From Sweltsa coloradensis (taxonomy: Eukaryota > Arthropoda > Insecta > Plecoptera > Chloroperlidae): a DNA stretch of 64,000 bases. This document shows positions 59,678 through 64,000 of the stretch, in pieces. The stretch is taken from contig JAMZAV010000359.1 of assembly GCA_024449915.1 (NCBI GenBank), positions 1 through 64,000 of the forward strand, given 5' to 3'. Under the pieces are notes generated by a model. It worked only from the letters and a program-made list of their open reading frames with translations, was not told the origin of the DNA and made no database searches. Within the stretch, counting starts at the first letter, position 1, and the number at the start of each line of letters is the position of its first letter. The position numbers and the translations under genes were made by a program.

Positions 59678-61012
59678 TAACATCATTAAAATTAATCACA
59701 GTAACATGAAAGGCGTACGAAACCTACATAAAATAAGATAAATTTTATTTCTGGGTCAACATGATCTAGATTCTAGATACACCACCATCTATCTATGAAT
59801 TTTGCGTTAGTATATAATATCATATCGACCTAAAATATTTGCCATTGTCATCTAAGTCGCCGTGCATTCTGCTGAGAGGATGTTGAGTATTTTATGCTCA
59901 TGGTGGGGCACACCCGTATACTACACACACAATAAATACGAGGAAGCATTTTATAAGATATACGATCATATATATCACTGGATTACTTTATGTGAGTTTT
60001 CAATAATATTTCCGCCGATGAAATAAAACGTCGTATTTCACGGCATGGCGCACTGTGAAGTTCCTCCGAGTTGAGTCGATCTGCGTGATGGTGTGTGCAT
60101 TGAATCACGGGATAACGTCGCTTTCTCGTCCGCTCGTCTGGAAAACGTGATTCCAAATGTAAAATAAGTAACAAGCGCGAAGATAAAATGTGTTTTACCG
60201 TCACATGTAGATATACTCGTGTAATATAGAAGGCACGCGCGCTGATACAGACAACTTAGATTCACTACACGTAGCTGGTTCATTCGCGCTTCGTATGTTC
60301 TGAAACTGAACATCTGTACACTCAGACCACGCGGTCGTTATAATCAATATTAAATTTTGAATTTTATTTAGGGCGAAGAATAGTCTGGTTTGACCCCAAT
60401 TTTTTTCTCATTCAAAAAACAAATTGATGAGAAATGAATGTGTATTTTTTTCATGGAAATTGTTGAGAAAATTGCTTAGACATTCACTTAAACGGTCTAA
60501 ACGAGAATATTAGTTTTTTCCCGGAAATTTTAACTACACTTAATCCAAAATACGTACACATTTTGGGTATGTTCATTGTTATTTTTACTATAGAAAATAT
60601 AATAAAAATTGCGATATTGCTAAAAATGTTTTATTTAATATAATTTGCATTATTTACTTTTTTAAATTAAATAAAAATAAGAAGTGAACAAACTAAGATT
60701 TTTAAGTTATTTTAATTTCCTGTTCTGATACACTCAGCATCTTTAATAATTAACAGAATTAATTTTTTAGATAAAATAAAAACTAAACTATTATACTAAA
60801 AGGTTCTATACTCAATGCTTATACTATAACTGCAAACTGAATATAGATCTAAGACAATTCCAGACTAACCTACATAGCTCACTAACCGAACGCTTCGTAA
60901 TTACAAATGAGTATAATTAACTTTAAAAGCAATTACTACTTTATAAGAAAAAAACCTGTTGTTAGGAAATGTTCTTCCATTAGAAACTAGTCAGACATAA
61001 TTGAACAAATTA
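59678..61012. other. Unassigned AT-rich spacer
   Basis: No gene was recognised. Minus-strand frames at 59983-60313 have no family signature. Confidence 0.45.
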
Positions 61013-64000
61013 GTTCGCCGCATCTGAGAGCACTTCCTTGTAAGGTGCACCGGAGAGCGGTATGGTCTAGCTGTCTCCGAGGAATCCGCTCGCTTTACTC
61101 CAGTTCGAAGTCGCCATCTCGTAATACAAATCGCTGACTTCTTGCCCGAGGCTTGGACTCAGGGAGTAAGGTTGCACTTGGATCTGTTCTTAACATGTAA
61201 CACATGATATTTAGTGTGCCGCATCTGAGAGCACTTCCTTGTAAGGTGCACCGGAGAGCGGTATGGTCTAGCTGTCTCCGAGGAATCCGCTCGCTTTACT
61301 CCAGTTCGAAGTCGCCATCTCGTAATACAAATCGCTGACTTCTTGCCCGAGGCTTGGACTCCAGGGAGTAAGGTTGCACTTGGATCTGTTCTCAACATGT
61401 AATACATGATATTTAGTGTGCCGCAATCTGAGAGCACTTCCTTGTAAGGTGCACCGGAGAGCGGTATGTCTAGCTGTCTCCAGGGAAACCGCTCGCTTTA
61501 CTCCAGTTCGAAGTCGCCATCTCGTAATACAAATCGCTGACTTCTTCCCCGAGGCTGGACCGGGAGTAAGTTGCAACTGGATCATGTTTTTAACATGTAA
61601 CACATGATATTTTAGTGCCATCTGAGGGCACTTCCTTGTAGTGCACGAGGCGGTATGCTAGCTGTCTCAGAACGCTCCTTTACTCCTTCGAAGTCGCCAT
61701 CTCGTAATACAAATCGCTGACTTCTCCCGAGGCTTTGGGCTCCAGGGAGTAAGGTTGCACTTGGATCTGTTTCTTAACATGTAACCATGATATTTAGTGT
61801 TTCCGCATCTGAGAGCACTTCCTTGAAGGTGCACCGGAGAGCGGTATTGGTCTAGCTGTTCCGGAGGAATCCGCTCGCTTTACTCCAGTTCGAAGTCGCC
61901 ATCTCGTAATACAAAGCGCTGACTTGCCCGAGCTTTGGGTCAGGGTAAGGTGCACGAATGTTTTACATGTGACACATGATATTATTTCCACCTGGAGAGC
62001 ACTTCTTGTAAGGTGCACCGAGCGTATGGTCTAGCTTTCTCGAGGTCGCTCGCTTTACTCCAATCCATTGCCCATTCGTATAAAATCGGGTTGTTGCACG
62101 TTGGTTGCTCAGAGGGAGGCTGCACTTGGATCGCATTCTTAACAGAACCTGATATTAGTGTCCGCATCTGACAGCACTCCCTTGTTAAGGGCACCGAAAC
62201 GTATGGTCTTGTCTCCGAGGAATCGCCATCGCTTACTCCAGTTCGAAGTCGCCGATCTTGACTCAAATGCTGACTTTGCCCGAGCTTACATGGAAAATAC
62301 GTGGAAAAAATTAAGGTTGCACTTGGATTTGTCTCTAATGAACACATGAATTTTTGCGCATCTGGGCCTTCCTTGTAAGGTGACGCATGCGGTATGGTCT
62401 AGTTCCGCGACTTCGCTCGCTTTACTCCAGTTCGAAAGTCGCCATCTCGTAATACAAATGTATTTTGCCCGGCATTGGACACTTGGTAAGGTTGCACGGA
62501 CTGTTCTCCATGTACAAGAATTAGTGGCTCTGAGGCACTTCCTGTAAGGTGCACCGAGACGTATCGTCTAGCTTCTCCCGAGGAATCCGTATAGTTATGC
62601 ATTCGAATCGCCATCTCGTAATACAACGCTGATTCTTGCCCGAGGCTGGACTCTAGGAGTAAGTGCACTTGGATCTGTTCTTTAATGTACACAGGAATCC
62701 GTCTGTGCCGCATCTAGCGCACTTCGTGTAAGTGCCCGGAGCGGTATGTCAGCTGTCTCCGAGGATCCGCTCGCTTTATCTTTCGCCAATGTCGCCACTT
62801 GATAAATCGCTGACTTCTTGCCGAGGCTTGACTCAGGGGTAAGGTGCCTTGGATCTGTTCTAAGTAACCCTGATTTTTTGTGCGCATCTGAGCACTTCCT
62901 ATAAGGTGCTTCCGCGTATGGTCTAGCGTCTCCCAGGAATCCCGCTTTGCCAGTTCGGAAGTCCATCTCGTAATACATCGCTGATTGTGCCCAGGCTTGA
63001 CTCCAGGAGTAAGGTTGCACTTGGATCTTTCTAACCTGAACCATGTTTTAGTGTGCGCTATCTGAGACGCATTCCTTGTAAGGGCACGAGACGGTAGGTG
63101 CTTAGCTGTCTCCGAGGAATCCTCGTTACTTCATTCGAATTGCCATCATGTAATACAGAATTCGCGATTCTGCCCGAGGCTTGGCTCCAGGAGAAGTTCC
63201 TTGGTAAGTTGCAACGGAAGCACATGATATCTGTCCCGAGAATCCGCGCCTTCTCCAGTTAGGTGCACCGAGACGAAATGTCTGCTTGCTCCGAGGTGAC
63301 GCGTTACTCAGTTCGGGGCCTCTCGTAATGTAAACGCTGACTTGTTGCCGGCATCTGGACTCCTGGTAAGGTTGCACCTGGATCTGTTCGGTAAATGTAA
63401 ACTGATTGAGTCCGCTCGCTTGACACTTCCTTGTAAGGTGCCCTCGGGAAAAATAGCTGTCTCGATTGCCCCGGCTTACTCCAGGTCGAAGTCGCCATCT
63501 CGTATACAAATCGCTACATTTGCCGAGCTTTGACTGCCGGGTAGGTGCACTTGGATTTGTCCCCGTACACTGATATTTAGTGTGCCGCTCTGAGACACTT
63601 CCTTTAGTAAGTGCCACCGGAGAGCGGTATGGTCTAGATTTTCCGGGAATCGCTCGCTTGACTCCGTTCATGGTGCCACTCGTAATACAAATCGCTACTT
63701 TCCCGAGGTTTGATCGAGGAGAGGTTGCACTTGTCGTTCTCACATGTAACCTGATATTTAGTGTCCCACTGAGACCTCCTTGTAATCACGAAGTCGCCTA
63801 TGGTTCACGCTGTCTCGTGAATCCGCGCTTTACTCAGGTAGAAGTTCGCCATTTTCGTTTTAACATGCAAACATTTTCCGAGGTGCCGACTCCGGAGAAG
63901 TTGCACTTGAAGTCTGTTCTCACCATGTAACACTGATATTTATGTGCCCCTGGATGGCAATTCGTTGTAAGGTGCCCGGAGAGCGGTTATGGTCTAGCTG
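61013..64000. repeat. 200-bp satellite array running off the right edge, about 15-17 units
   Basis: CCGCATCTGAGAGCACTTCC-type unit starts lie at about 61018, 61219 and 61421, giving a 201-202 bp period with near-identical units. From about 61614 onward the same unit continues, but with many 1-5 nt losses, shortening the period to about 165-195 bp. Recognisable starts lie near 61806, 61990, 62162, 62357, 62523, 62708, 62883, 63056, 63585, 63763 and 63947. Each unit carries GGTCTAGCTGTCTCCGAGGA and CAGTTCGAAGTCGCCATCTC. Frames across it are by-products. Confidence 0.95.

Noticed and set aside
61159..63930. Several open frames of 60-205 codons at the right end
   Set aside because: All are frames through the 200-bp satellite and its frameshifted units.

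Overview
The window is AT-rich eukaryotic DNA. No protein gene in it is complete, and no rRNA, genuine tRNA, operon-like layout, CRISPR array or bacterial signal was seen. The repeat content (a Penelope-like element with a GIY-YIG nuclease, tRNA-derived SINEs, LINE tails of a type common in arthropods, rolling-circle-like elements and several satellites) suggests a large repeat-rich invertebrate genome, most likely an arthropod or insect. The species cannot be named from the sequence alone. The interval reads as intergenic or intronic.

Layout, left to right. 0-1.1 kb: a 143-bp tandem repeat and a GA microsatellite. 3.9-6.8 kb: a Penelope-like retroelement inserted as a head-to-head inverted dimer within one 12-bp direct repeat. 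8.9 kb: tRNA-derived SINE (called SINE-A here). 10.3 kb: 16-bp repeat. 11.6 kb: long-armed hairpin element. 13.0-15.5 kb: 13 units of a 190-bp satellite. 16.0 kb: LINE C-terminal fragment. 17.1 kb: first of six rolling-circle-like elements (others at 29.9, 38.0, 43.1, 45.3 and 50.2 kb). 21.5 kb: a second tRNA-headed SINE (SINE-B). 22.6-23.2 kb: a SINE-A split by a hAT-like MITE with an 8-bp target duplication. 23.3-24.6 kb: three LINE 3' fragments. 31.0-32.9 kb: nine near-identical 210-bp units. 38.8-39.2 kb: two microsatellites inside a candidate inverted-repeat element. 40.3-40.8 kb: candidate nonautonomous DNA transposon. 54-56.5 kb: a cluster of decayed SINEs all on one strand, beside a GC-rich palindromic insert and a 42-bp minisatellite. 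61.0-64.0 kb: a 200-bp satellite that runs off the right edge and whose later units carry many small deletions.

Only the Penelope and LINE fragments give clear protein homology, and all are broken. Three short segments could be exons of host genes and are marked as low-confidence candidates: a signal-peptide-like minus-strand ORF near 44.5 kb, a segment with an integrin-alpha-like WLLVGAP motif near 54.95 kb, and a 60-nt splice-flanked segment near 27.9 kb.

The most distinctive structures are the inverted Penelope dimer, the rolling-circle-like family with inner inverted repeats and a terminal hairpin followed by CTAG|T, and a 17-nt motif shared by several dispersed repeats and every unit of the 190-bp satellite.
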